From NCBI GenBank assembly GCA_028753945.1, contig JAPNXP010000008.1:4216001-4280000 (forward strand): a stretch of 64,000 nt of DNA. Direction: 5' to 3'. The notes beneath the pieces are model-generated. The model was not told the origin of the DNA, did not search any database, and saw only the letters and a list, made by a program, of their open reading frames with translations. How positions within the stretch are numbered: the first letter of the stretch is position 1; each line of letters starts with the position of its first letter. Positions 30,952 to 40,625 of the stretch are shown piece after piece. The translations under genes were made by a program, and so were the position numbers. Source of the stretch: Hexactinellida sp. DTS-2022. Its lineage: Eukaryota > Porifera > Hexactinellida.

Positions 30952-32859
30952 ATGTCTCTGTCTGCATCGAATCTGCATAACCTGCGTGTGAGCCCGCCCG
31001 CCCCTTCCGAGAGGTCGAGTCTAGTGTCCACAGCTGAAGACATACCACTGACCCAGGACGGGAGTCCATTTAGAGCTCTCTGCTTTTTCGGGGGGCCCAG
31101 GATCCCGTTACACGATCGCTATAGACTCTACTACTTCCTATTCATTCTAGTACTGCAGCGGATTTACTACTATAACAGTACATCTCTGCTTAGTGAAGTC
31201 CTTACGAATAGTTTTGAGGTGTTTAAGAACGATGGTTCCTTCATTCTATCCATCCTCCTACTCTCTATTCCGGTGCTGCTAGCTCCTATATTCGGATATC
31301 TGTCGGACTCGCCTAGATTCCCTAGACAAAAGCTTTTGAATCTCAGTCTCTTAATTTCCTTCGTATCCAGCTTATTCTTGTTAGCATGCTATACAGTACT
31401 ACAGGTAACTTCTACTAATTATGAATACCCTTTCCACAACTTGTCACCCGTGCCCCACACTGTGATACAAGTGTTGTCTGTTCTCAGTTTGGTGCTTTTT
31501 ATTCTCGGATTTGCGCTATTTCTTCCCCTCTCATGCCCTTATGGTCTGGATATCTTGCATCAGAATATCATTCCTACCCTCATTCTGTACTTTTCTATGT
31601 TCTACGTAGCAAATAACATAGGCTCGCTCCTGGCTTACTTCCGCTATTTATACTTTCCGCACAGTCAGCTGGTATACCACTCAATCGCTGCTTCTCTCGT
31701 TATATTCTTTACCTGGCTGCTGTTTGTATTAGGCAGGTTCTATAACATCCTGCCCAGGTCTCCAGTTGTGACGAATACGTTCTCTTTCAAGAAGGGGTTT
31801 GGCGTAGTAGCCCAAGCTATAAAAAGGCGAATTGTTGAAGGAAAAACTCTTGGGAATGTTTCGATATTGAAATACGCACTAAGAGATCACGGAGGTTCCT
31901 ACAGTTTGAATGTAGTGAGAGGGACCAGCTCTTTGATAAAGATTAATTTCGCTCTAATTATGCTGCTATTAGTATTCGGTGTATACCAGACAATAGAACA
32001 GCTGTTCCCAACCCAATCCAATTTCCTTCGCTGGCCTCAATTTAGGAATATCTCAAAGTCTTATTGCTACCAGGAAAAGTATGTTCATTTTAAAAATATT
32101 TCACTTGTGGATGATATATCTTTGATTCTGTTTGCTCCTGTTTTCGAATACTTTTTCTTTGACGTGACGTTTGGGTATCAAAGTAACTCGTCTCGCCTCC
32201 CTTGTTTTATTAAATGCATTAGAATAGGGTTCTTAAGGAGAATGGTTTTTAACATTCGTTATTATCTAATCCGCTACCTGTTCGTGGAGAACTTGCTGAA
32301 GAGAATGCTGTATGGCCTCCTTATGTGTCTCCTCGGAATTCTCATATCACTCGGTGTTGATGTTGCTAGAGTAAAAGCTAATACTGAGCAGCTATACTGT
32401 CCAGATACTAATAAAACAATTTATTTTTCAAATCTCTCCATTTTTGCTCAGATTCCCCAGTACATTTGTATTGGATTTCTAGAAGTGATTACAATAATCG
32501 GTTCTCTCCAATTCGTGTACTATCAGTGTAGTAAGCATTTTGGTAGCGCAATGAAGGGGTTTTTCTTTGGACTATACTATTTCTATCTTGGCTTAGGAAC
32601 GCTCTTTGCGAATATTTTCTATTTAATATTAAACCAGATTTGTATAAGCTACGGTTGTAACTATTGCATGGTGTACACACCGCATTGTACAGAGGGAGAA
32701 CTGAGCATCACTTGGATACCCTGGATAGTCGTATTCTTTGTTTGCCTGTTTTGCAACTTTATTCCTTTCTTCGTTTTCGCACATTCTCGACAATGGAAAC
32801 TTGAGAAGAATGAAGTGGAGTTTGAGGGACAGTCAATTCATATAATCGTTAATCCCTAA
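30952..32859 (+). CDS. POT/SLC15-like peptide transporter, paralog 1
   Basis: Single exon, 635 aa, major-facilitator fold with about 12 hydrophobic segments. The proton-coupled oligopeptide transporter family moves di/tripeptides or histidine. Family features are GYLSDSPRFPRQ (loop 2-3), LPLSCPYGLDIL and FYVANNIGSLLAY (the POT F-x-x-x-N-x-G-S motif), and IPQYICIGFLEVITIIGSLQ with the conserved Glu of TM10. It resembles SLC15A3/A4 most. The TM1 ExxER proton-coupling motif is replaced by LQRIYYYN. It is the most diverged of three tandem paralogs; all are on the same strand with spacers of 280-420 bp. Confidence 0.8.
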   Translation: MSLSASNLHNLRVSPPAPSERSSLVSTAEDIPLTQDGSPFRALCFFGGPRIPLHDRYRLYYFLFILVLQRIYYYNSTSLLSEVLTNSFEVFKNDGSFILSILLLSIPVLLAPIFGYLSDSPRFPRQKLLNLSLLISFVSSLFLLACYTVLQVTSTNYEYPFHNLSPVPHTVIQVLSVLSLVLFILGFALFLPLSCPYGLDILHQNIIPTLILYFSMFYVANNIGSLLAYFRYLYFPHSQLVYHSIAASLVIFFTWLLFVLGRFYNILPRSPVVTNTFSFKKGFGVVAQAIKRRIVEGKTLGNVSILKYALRDHGGSYSLNVVRGTSSLIKINFALIMLLLVFGVYQTIEQLFPTQSNFLRWPQFRNISKSYCYQEKYVHFKNISLVDDISLILFAPVFEYFFFDVTFGYQSNSSRLPCFIKCIRIGFLRRMVFNIRYYLIRYLFVENLLKRMLYGLLMCLLGILISLGVDVARVKANTEQLYCPDTNKTIYFSNLSIFAQIPQYICIGFLEVITIIGSLQFVYYQCSKHFGSAMKGFFFGLYYFYLGLGTLFANIFYLILNQICISYGCNYCMVYTPHCTEGELSITWIPWIVVFFVCLFCNFIPFFVFAHSRQWKLEKNEVEFEGQSIHIIVNP

Positions 32860-33141
32860 ATATTTATTTAACCAGTGAGCTTGTTTATGAATTGTATTGT
32901 TTATCCTATTATTATATTATCCATTCGTTATTTCTCTATCATCAATGTCGTAATATGATATTGTCTGAACCTTCATAGTATCCGTAGACAATGTAATATG
33001 TCCTGAAATACAAACAAGATTGTAGTCCTTCCAAGTCATTGATAAAATATCCCAGCTATACATTTTGCTGAAAGACGATATTATTTATTGAGAAACATTG
33101 TGTTATTTGTTGTTTGTACAAATATTACTAAGATAAACTGA

Positions 33142-35061
33142 ATGGCTACTTGTGATGAAATTGAAGAAAGTCTTCCCCTTAACCAGAGTTTTAATACCCT
33201 AAGTACGAAACAATATTACGATAGCATTGAAGGGCTCGGGACTTACAATATAATTGAAAATATCGAACCTACAATTCCTGGCGAAGAGAACGGAGTAATA
33301 CCTATCTTGCTTATATTTGGCCCTAAACTTAAGTTGATTCGGTTTGTTCGTTTGATTTTCTTCTTGCTAATTGTATTAATTACTAACATTTACTTCGCAA
33401 ACTCACATGGCCTTCTATCTACAGTGGTTTTTGATATTACTCATAGTGATACTTTAAGTTTAAGTGATCAAGGTCCTGTTGTTGTTTACTTAATTCCTTT
33501 TCTGCTGTCAGGCCTCCCTCTTATGCTCTCCTTGTTATTCGGGTTTATTTCAGACTACACTCATTATCAGAGAACGTATCTGATTAGCTATAGTTTGGTA
33601 TTTGCGTCTTGTTCTTCTTTCTTCTTGATGTTGTGTAGTATTTTGCTAGGCCCCCCCACATGCTCATGCGACAAAATAACTGCAGTCACCCTGGCATTAG
33701 TCACATTCTCAGTTATATTTTACATTATTGGTTATGCCATATTTCTACCCATATCTTTGGCATATGGCTTAGATTTGTTAGAAGGCACCAGTTGGGAAGT
33801 GAAATACTTGTATTTTCCGATGATTTACGTCGTGATTAAGTTGGCACAAACACTTGGGGTTACTGTGTATACTTATTTCCCAGCATCTTATTTTATGGAG
33901 AACTGCATAATATTGTTTTCTATTATATTTTTCGCGTTGCTTCTATTCATCATACTGCGCATCTGTCAAATATTCCCAATTTTTGATAAGAAAAGCAATG
34001 AATTTGAGGTAATTTCATTTCGTAAAGCGATGGAAATATTTTGGAATGCTTTAAAAGTTCGTTGTTCTGGACAAAAGTCACCTCGAGGCCATTGGTTCAT
34101 TCAACTCTCCTCAGATGCACATTACGGAAAATATCCAAGGAAACAGGTACAGATGGTTGCATCTTTATTCGAGATGAATTTTCTATTTCTAATTATTTTG
34201 TTTTTATTTATTACTTCTCAAACGGCATTAACTTTATTCCCAAAACAAGGAAACCTTTTGCATCATCCGATATCCAATATTTCAGAGGTTTGCATGGATA
34301 CTGAAGGCCCTACGCTGATCAATCTTAATTTTATTAACTTCATCACCATTGTACTATGTACTCCATTCATTGAGTATTACTTCTATAAAGTCATTTTCTA
34401 CTTTAATTCCACTGATAACCTGAAAAATATTAACAAATCCGTTTGGCAAAAAGTAAAGAAATGTCTCCGTTGTTTCGACCGCTACTGGCTTGTGTATGAT
34501 CCCATTCTGAAGAGAATATTTTTGGGATCTTTTTTTGGTCTTATTAGCATGGTGTTTGCTTTTTCTGTTGAAATTGTTCGCTTAAATTCGAATACTTCTA
34601 CCCTCACATGTTATGACAATAGTTCTTTTCCGCCCTGGGTGTATACTATATCAGATGTGAGTATTTTCTTCCAAGTTCCACAGTATATTGCATCTGGTAT
34701 CCTGGAAATACTGTCTTACATCGGCATCCTTCAATTCGTATATTTTCAGTCAAACAGTACCTACCAAGATGACCTGAAAGGACTTTTCTTTGGTTTATAC
34801 TATTTCTATTATGGACTGGGTAGTGTAATTTCCTTGTTGGTTTATTATTTAATGGCTCTTCTATGCTCTGCTACAAGGGGATTATGTCTCATTTATGTTG
34901 AAGAGCACCCTTCTTATGTTTACCCATTGGGTTGGTTGCCGTTTGCAATTCTTGTAGCAGTTTGTCTGATAGCCATAGGAGTGCTTGCTTATTTTGCACA
35001 CTATCGACACTGCCAACTTTTCAAGATAAAAGCCAATTTCTTTGTTGATGAAGAAGGATAA
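33142..35061 (+). CDS. POT/SLC15-like peptide transporter, paralog 2
   Basis: Single exon, 639 aa. The order of parts is as in the family: GFISDYTHYQRTYL, FLPISLAYGLDLL, KYLYFPMIYVVIKLAQTL, a cytoplasmic loop with FRKAMEIFWNALKVRCSGQ and GHWFIQLSSDAHYGKYPRK, then VPQYIASGILEILSYIGILQ with the TM10 Glu. TM1 (VRLIFFLLIVLITNIYFANS) has no ExxER. The cysteines and N-glycosylation sites in the large loop (NISEVC, NSST) suggest a lumenal or extracellular domain. The loop between TM6 and TM7 is identical to that of paralog 3 for 57 residues. Confidence 0.8.
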   Translation: MATCDEIEESLPLNQSFNTLSTKQYYDSIEGLGTYNIIENIEPTIPGEENGVIPILLIFGPKLKLIRFVRLIFFLLIVLITNIYFANSHGLLSTVVFDITHSDTLSLSDQGPVVVYLIPFLLSGLPLMLSLLFGFISDYTHYQRTYLISYSLVFASCSSFFLMLCSILLGPPTCSCDKITAVTLALVTFSVIFYIIGYAIFLPISLAYGLDLLEGTSWEVKYLYFPMIYVVIKLAQTLGVTVYTYFPASYFMENCIILFSIIFFALLLFIILRICQIFPIFDKKSNEFEVISFRKAMEIFWNALKVRCSGQKSPRGHWFIQLSSDAHYGKYPRKQVQMVASLFEMNFLFLIILFLFITSQTALTLFPKQGNLLHHPISNISEVCMDTEGPTLINLNFINFITIVLCTPFIEYYFYKVIFYFNSTDNLKNINKSVWQKVKKCLRCFDRYWLVYDPILKRIFLGSFFGLISMVFAFSVEIVRLNSNTSTLTCYDNSSFPPWVYTISDVSIFFQVPQYIASGILEILSYIGILQFVYFQSNSTYQDDLKGLFFGLYYFYYGLGSVISLLVYYLMALLCSATRGLCLIYVEEHPSYVYPLGWLPFAILVAVCLIAIGVLAYFAHYRHCQLFKIKANFFVDEEG

Positions 35062-35478
35062 GATTCTCATTAGTTTTAAGTTGAATTATTTTACAATCCA
35101 TTTTGTTTTGATGATATTCCTGTTAAATTGTTAAAATTGTTAACTTTTATCTTAACATTACTTGGTGCTGAAATGGCATATTTTCTGGCTGTGCACGAAA
35201 TGGGGCAATATTAAGAAATAATAATTTATTTAAATTGTTTGCATGGAATACTACAAACACATTTCATTCCGTGTCAAGGCTGAATTTTCAGTAGGTTTAC
35301 TGTTTCCAAAATAATTAATTAAGAACACGTGAGTTAATATCTGCTATGGTGTGCATCCAACAATTGTGTTGGTTTACTTGTGCTATTCGATTCTTGAAAT
35401 ATCATATTGCAGTTCCCTATTATATAAAGTCCGCTTATTAATTAATATAATATTATCAAAAATAAAGAAAAATGATTA
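35062..35478. other. Spacer between transporter paralogs 2 and 3, 417 bp
   Basis: AT-rich. It must hold the 3' UTR of paralog 2 and promoter of paralog 3. No repeat or gene seen. Confidence 0.4.
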
Positions 35479-37362
35479 ATGGCTGTCTTTGAGACTGATC
35501 GAGTGCTCCCGTTAAATGATTTAAGTCAAGATTCGTACTATAGATATATCGAATCAACTAGCACCTACACTATATTAGGAACTCTCAAGCCAATTTCTCC
35601 AGATGAGCAAGATGGAAAGGTTCATATCTTGCTCCTAGCCGGTCCTAAAATTACAATACTACGGTTCGTACGTGTGGTTTCATTTTTTATAATTGTGTTC
35701 CTCTTTGGTATTTACAAGACAAATATTCATCGACTTTTAGATATAGTGGTTTACAATATTTCTAAGAATAGCACTGACGAAGCACATTTAACGTTAAATA
35801 CTATTCTAATTGTGCCCGTTATCATGTCAGGACTGCCTCATATGCTAGCTCTGCTGTTTGGATTTTTCTCAGACTACACTCACTTTCAGAGAGTGTATTT
35901 GTTAACTTTTAGTTTGTGGTCCTTAACCTTATCGGCTCTTTTCTTGATGTTGTATAGCTTTTCTGTTTCACCAGACAACGCATACCCACCAATAGATAGA
36001 ACCAATGAGGCATTAGTTGTGCTGTCGATTATATTTTACATTTTTGGGGTTGCCATGTTTCTTCCCACATCATTAGTCTATGGCTTGGACTTGTTGAGAG
36101 GCACCAGTTGGGAAGTGAAATATTTGTATTTTCCAATGTTTTATGTCGTGATAAATCTAGCTGATACATTCAAATATGTTGAATACTTTTCCTTTCCTTA
36201 TCCGAATATCCAAAATAAATGTGCTACTACTTTTTCAATTATGCTATTTACATTGCTCATGTTTTTCTTGTTTCGTGTGCTTCAAATATTTCCGATTTTT
36301 GAAAAGAAGTGCAATGGGTTTGAGGTCATTTCATTTCGTAAAGCGATGGAAATATTTTGGAATGCTTTGAAGGTTCGTTGTTCTGGACAAAAGTCACCTC
36401 GAGGCCATTGGTTCATTCAACTCTCCTCAGATGCACATTACGGAAAATATCCAAGGAAACAGGTACAGATGGTTGCATCTTTATTCGAGATCCATTTTCT
36501 ATTTCTATTTCTTTTGTTTACTTTCGTTATATCCCATATGATCTCAACATTATATGCGAAACAAGCTTCCTTTCTGTATCCTCCAAATTCTTTCAATTGC
36601 CATGATGAAGAAAGTCCTAAACGGATTAATATTCATCCTATCAACTCCATCACCATTGTACTGTTTACTCCATTCATTGAGTATTACTTTTATAAAATGA
36701 TTTTCTATTTCAATTCCACTGATAGCCTGAAAAATAAGAACAAATCCGTTTGGCAAAAGGTAGTGAAATGTCTCCGTTGTTTCGACCGATACTGGCTTGT
36801 GTGTGATCCCATTCTGAAGAAAATATTTTGGGGATTTATTTTCGCTCTTATAAGCATAGTGTTTGCTTTTTCTGTTGAAATTGCTCGCTTAAATTCGGAT
36901 ACTTGTAACTTCATATGTCTTGACAATAGTTCTCTTTCGACCAGGGTGTATAATATATCAGATGTGAGTATTTTCTTCCAAGTTCCACAGTATATCTCCT
37001 CTGGTATCCTAGAAATTTTATCATATATTGGTTGTCTGCAGTTCGTTTATTTCCAGTCAGCAAGTACGTATAAAGAGAATTTGTTGGGCCATTTCTTTGG
37101 TCTATTCTACTTCTACTATGGCCTAGCTACCGTATTCTCTTCTTCAGTTTGTTACCTGCTGTCTCTTGTATGCATTCAGGGATACTGCTTTGTTTATATG
37201 GATAGGTTTTCTCTAGCTCATTACCAAAATGTTTGGTTGTTGTTTGTTGTTCTTAGCTTAGCCTTTTTGGTCGTTATAATACTGTTTGCTTGGTTTGCAC
37301 ATTATCGCCACTATCAACTTTCTAAAATGAAACAGAATTTTTTTGTTGATGAAGAAGGATGA
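35479..37362 (+). CDS. POT/SLC15-like peptide transporter, paralog 3
   Basis: Single exon, 627 aa, clearly closest to paralog 2 along its whole length, including the C-terminus (FVDEEG in both). Motifs: GFFSDYTHFQRVYL, FLPTSLVYGLDLL, the shared loop FRKAMEIFWNALKVRCSGQ, and VPQYISSGILEILSYIGCLQ with the TM10 Glu. TM1 again lacks ExxER. I chose ATG 35479 because it aligns with the start of paralog 2 (MA..ETDRVLPLND against MATCDEIEESLPLN). Recent tandem duplication is evident. Confidence 0.8.
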   Translation: MAVFETDRVLPLNDLSQDSYYRYIESTSTYTILGTLKPISPDEQDGKVHILLLAGPKITILRFVRVVSFFIIVFLFGIYKTNIHRLLDIVVYNISKNSTDEAHLTLNTILIVPVIMSGLPHMLALLFGFFSDYTHFQRVYLLTFSLWSLTLSALFLMLYSFSVSPDNAYPPIDRTNEALVVLSIIFYIFGVAMFLPTSLVYGLDLLRGTSWEVKYLYFPMFYVVINLADTFKYVEYFSFPYPNIQNKCATTFSIMLFTLLMFFLFRVLQIFPIFEKKCNGFEVISFRKAMEIFWNALKVRCSGQKSPRGHWFIQLSSDAHYGKYPRKQVQMVASLFEIHFLFLFLLFTFVISHMISTLYAKQASFLYPPNSFNCHDEESPKRINIHPINSITIVLFTPFIEYYFYKMIFYFNSTDSLKNKNKSVWQKVVKCLRCFDRYWLVCDPILKKIFWGFIFALISIVFAFSVEIARLNSDTCNFICLDNSSLSTRVYNISDVSIFFQVPQYISSGILEILSYIGCLQFVYFQSASTYKENLLGHFFGLFYFYYGLATVFSSSVCYLLSLVCIQGYCFVYMDRFSLAHYQNVWLLFVVLSLAFLVVIILFAWFAHYRHYQLSKMKQNFFVDEEG

Positions 37363-37630
37363 AATATTATTTTAATTCATGTTTTCCTTGTACGTGTAAT
37401 GACTAATATATTTATGTTTAGTTTGTAAGTATATTTTGTATGATATTGAACCCTTAATCATTACGTCTTCGTTCTATTTTAAGATACTACCTATCAAATG
37501 CAGTGATACTAACTATTAATTGTTATTATGTTGAATGTGGAAACTGGGATTTTTACCATGCAATGAAGCTTTATAATTATCACAAACTTACACTACTAGT
37601 CTGTACTAATAATACTTAATATAGTGCTAA

Positions 37631-38965
37631 ATGGCCACCAAGCTACCAGAATCAGCTGATCCAGCACTAACTGCTATTAACAACACTCCACATTCCACAC
37701 CAAATACCGAATTAATCGCCATTAACGACAATAAGCCTATAGAAAACTCGCCAGTTGTCAGGTGTCAATACTACCTGTCTCAGAAGAAGAGAGTGTGTAG
37801 AATGATGCCTATCTCCAACACTGGGTTCTGTGGGCTCCACTTAGCCCTGTCTGATGCAGGTGTGCATATCCAATACAAGCGGGTCCCCTGTCCTTACGAT
37901 CCGAACCATTCAGTATACCCTGCTAAGCTAGATAAGCACCTTCTCAAGTGCAATGCCAGACCTAAGCCCAAGCCTGTTTATTATGTAGCTGGAATAAATA
38001 GTGGGCTCATTGGACACGTGCCTTGCTTAGAAGAAATGTACAATTTAGCTTCATTTCCAGAGGAATACCTAAGGGATCTAATATCTCGAATTGAAATCGC
38101 TTACAGTGACACTGTATGTTCTGTTGGTACCTGTTACATGACACACTTGAGTATGCAAGCTGAGTTAACTGATGCTAACAACGGAGAGACAGCTCGCAAG
38201 CACTTGCTGCAACAAGCTTCTCTTATCGGACACATCCATAATACAATGTCGAGTTGTAGTGACGTCACCTTTGTAGAATTCGGTGCTGGAAGAGGGAAGC
38301 TATCTCATTGGGTACAAAGGTCACTGCCTGAATCCGCTGTGAACACTGATTTTATTGTTGTGGATAGATCAGCTTGTCGCTACAAATACGATAGCTACCA
38401 TAAATCAGTTGGCCCTGTCTTCCGTAGGTTGTTCATTGATATCGAGCATCTCTGTCTCTCTAAAGTGGACGGAATTAAGCTAGGGAATCCTATAATAGGC
38501 TACTGTAAGCATTTGTGTGGTGCAGCAACAGATCTAGCTATTTCCTGCCTAATGAACACGTTAGGTGGCAGCCCACCCTCGCTAGCTAACCGTCCCAATG
38601 CGTTGGTGATGGCGCCATGCTGTCACCACCAATGCACCTGGCCTGCTTACGTGGGTAGAGATTTCTTCGAAACACAACTCAAATTCAGCTCTATTGACTT
38701 CCATGCGATTTCGCTACTGACCAGCTGGAAAACTTGTGGAATGAAATACGAGAAACCCGATGATGTCAAATGTGACCGGTCGCTCCAGTCAATCAGAGAT
38801 TGGCCTGCTTGCTTCAAGGAGGAAATTGGATATAAATGTAAGAGACTGATTGACATGGGTAGGGTAATCTGGTTGCGCAATAACGGCATGCAAACTAAGC
38901 AGTTAATGTATGTTCCAGAGAATGTCACAATAGAGAATGTTGTAATTGTTGCAACACCAAAGTAA
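37631..38965 (+). CDS. TRMT13: tRNA 2'-O-methyltransferase TRM13 homologue
   Basis: Single exon, 444 aa. TRM13 methylates the 2'-OH of residue 4 in the acceptor stem of some tRNAs. Order of parts: a CCCH-type zinc finger (CQYYLSQKKRVC, CGLH), a U11-48K-like CHHC finger (CPYDPNHSVYPAKLDKHLLK then C), then the methyltransferase with SAM motif I VEFGAGRGKLSHWVQ, the family motif YCKHLCGAATDLAISC and ALVMAPCCHHQC. The length is close to the human protein (481). All key parts are present. Confidence 0.92.
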   Translation: MATKLPESADPALTAINNTPHSTPNTELIAINDNKPIENSPVVRCQYYLSQKKRVCRMMPISNTGFCGLHLALSDAGVHIQYKRVPCPYDPNHSVYPAKLDKHLLKCNARPKPKPVYYVAGINSGLIGHVPCLEEMYNLASFPEEYLRDLISRIEIAYSDTVCSVGTCYMTHLSMQAELTDANNGETARKHLLQQASLIGHIHNTMSSCSDVTFVEFGAGRGKLSHWVQRSLPESAVNTDFIVVDRSACRYKYDSYHKSVGPVFRRLFIDIEHLCLSKVDGIKLGNPIIGYCKHLCGAATDLAISCLMNTLGGSPPSLANRPNALVMAPCCHHQCTWPAYVGRDFFETQLKFSSIDFHAISLLTSWKTCGMKYEKPDDVKCDRSLQSIRDWPACFKEEIGYKCKRLIDMGRVIWLRNNGMQTKQLMYVPENVTIENVVIVATPK

Positions 38966-39080
38966 CTAGATCTTGTGCTTATACTGTATATATTGATAGC
39001 CTCAACTAGTCTGATTTGTTCACTAAATAATTGGAAACTACATAAACCCTGAAAACAATGATTTGATTTAATATTATTAT

Positions 39081-39345
39081 ACTTCCAATTTGTGTGTTGT
39101 TTGTAACGGAGGTATAGCGTCTCATGAGTCTGGTTGTATCATGATTCGTCGCAGCAATAATGAACACGATACTTCATTGAATCTACACTTTCAGTTATTC
39201 TACATATATTTAGTAAACTAATTACATTAGTTTACATCTGAGATCATTATGGAACCATTATTGTCTGTTTTCATTCATCCTTACTGCTGACCGTTTCTAA
39301 AGCAAATGGTATAAAACCAACATATTATATGCTTAAATAATAAAT
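39081..39345. repeat. Direct repeat, left copy
   Basis: It begins CTTCCAATTTGTGTGTTGTT and ends near GGTATAAAACCAACATATTA. The same words occur in the same order at 39749-40147 (CAGCAATAATGAACACG, TGCTGACCGTTTCTAAAGC, TATAAAACCA). It lies just 3' of TRMT13. No open frame. Confidence 0.7.
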
Positions 39346-39351
39346 TATATA

Positions 39352-39746
39352 CAGTCAGCTCCCTTCATAACCAATTTGGATTTAACGAAGTACCTGCTTA
39401 TAACTAAGTCATTAATTGGTCCGGAAATCCTTTATCTTATTACATTATTAAAACTTCGGTTACAACAAAATGGATATAACGAAACTCCGCTTATAACGAA
39501 GTAATTTAAATCCCATATAGCCTCTAAACTATTGATTTTACTCCGGTTATAACAAATTCTGCTTATTACGAAATCCGTTTATAACGAAATCGGTTTATAA
39601 TAAACTCCGGTTACAACGATATTCATCTTGTAATGAACTCTTTTAAGATCGAATTCCGCTTATAACGAACTCCGCTTATAACAAACTCCGCTTATAACGA
39701 AATGAAACCACGGTCCCGAGCACTTCTTTATAACGGGAGTTGACTG
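39352..39746. mobile_element. TIR element (MITE, about 395 bp) with internal TIR-like tandem repeats
   Basis: The ends CAGTCAGCTCCCTTCATAAC and TTATAACGGGAGTTGACTG are inverted copies; TA flanks both sides. The interior holds a dozen or so imperfect repeats of TCCGCTTATAACGAA, themselves like the TIR sequence. It sits between the two direct-repeat copies. Confidence 0.75.
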
Positions 39747-39748
39747 TA

Positions 39749-40147
39749 CTTCCAATTAGTGTGTTGTTGTGACGGAGGTATAACTGTCTCGTGAGTCTGT
39801 TATGATTCTCCGCAGCAATAATGAACACGGTACCCATTAGATCTACACTTTTTCGTTGTTCTATATTTATTATCATTGTATCTACACCGATATTTAGTAT
39901 TTATAACTACAGTTTTAGTTTTTGATATTTAGTATCATTATAAGTTATAACTACACTTTTTCGTTAATATATATTTATTATCATTATATCTACACTTTCA
40001 GTTATTCTATATTTAGTATAAAATAATTACATTAGTTTTACTTCTGGTTCATTATGGAAGCCTTTATTGTCCGTTTTCGTTCATCCTTAACTGCTGACCG
40101 TTTCTAAAGCGAGTGGTATAAAACCACCATATTATATGCTTAAATAC
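39749..40147. repeat. Direct repeat, right copy (internally expanded)
   Basis: Matches 39081-39345 at both ends, but the middle (about 39855-40020) has grown by repeated ATCTACACTTT / TATTTATTATCATT units, giving 399 bp against 265 bp. Confidence 0.65.
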
Positions 40148-40625
40148 AATTGTTATTCTATAAATACGTAGATAAGTATTGATTCTATTAAGAATGCCGG
40201 TAATTGGTATTATTTACTTCATGGTTTTCAGTCTACCCCAATTATTAATTTATTATAAGTTATTAGCGAATCCTGACTATTGCTTTGTTGTCATTTTAAT
40301 GCTTTCTTCCTAAAAATAGCTTGAATTCAATTAAATATTTTAGATGAGCTGTATTACATATTTCTAGCGAGTAGTCAAATTCTTGATCTAATGCTTTGGG
40401 TTTATGTTTGCCTAAATTAGGCCTCGAAAGCGACTTTGTTAATTCTGAAGCCTGCTGTCACTGCACTTGGTTCAGTAGTGTGTATGGCTTGCTCTGAGGG
40501 GTAGTGATTATTGTGCACTCATTCATATTCATATGCGCATTCGAGCAGTATTTATATGTTATTCAGTGCTACTAATTACATTCACTCATTTCTTCCGTTC
40601 GAAATAGCAATAACACGACTGTAGA
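40148..40625. other. Intergenic region upstream of the RhoGAP gene, 478 bp
   Basis: Moderately AT-rich, no repeat recognised; it must contain the promoter. Confidence 0.4.
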
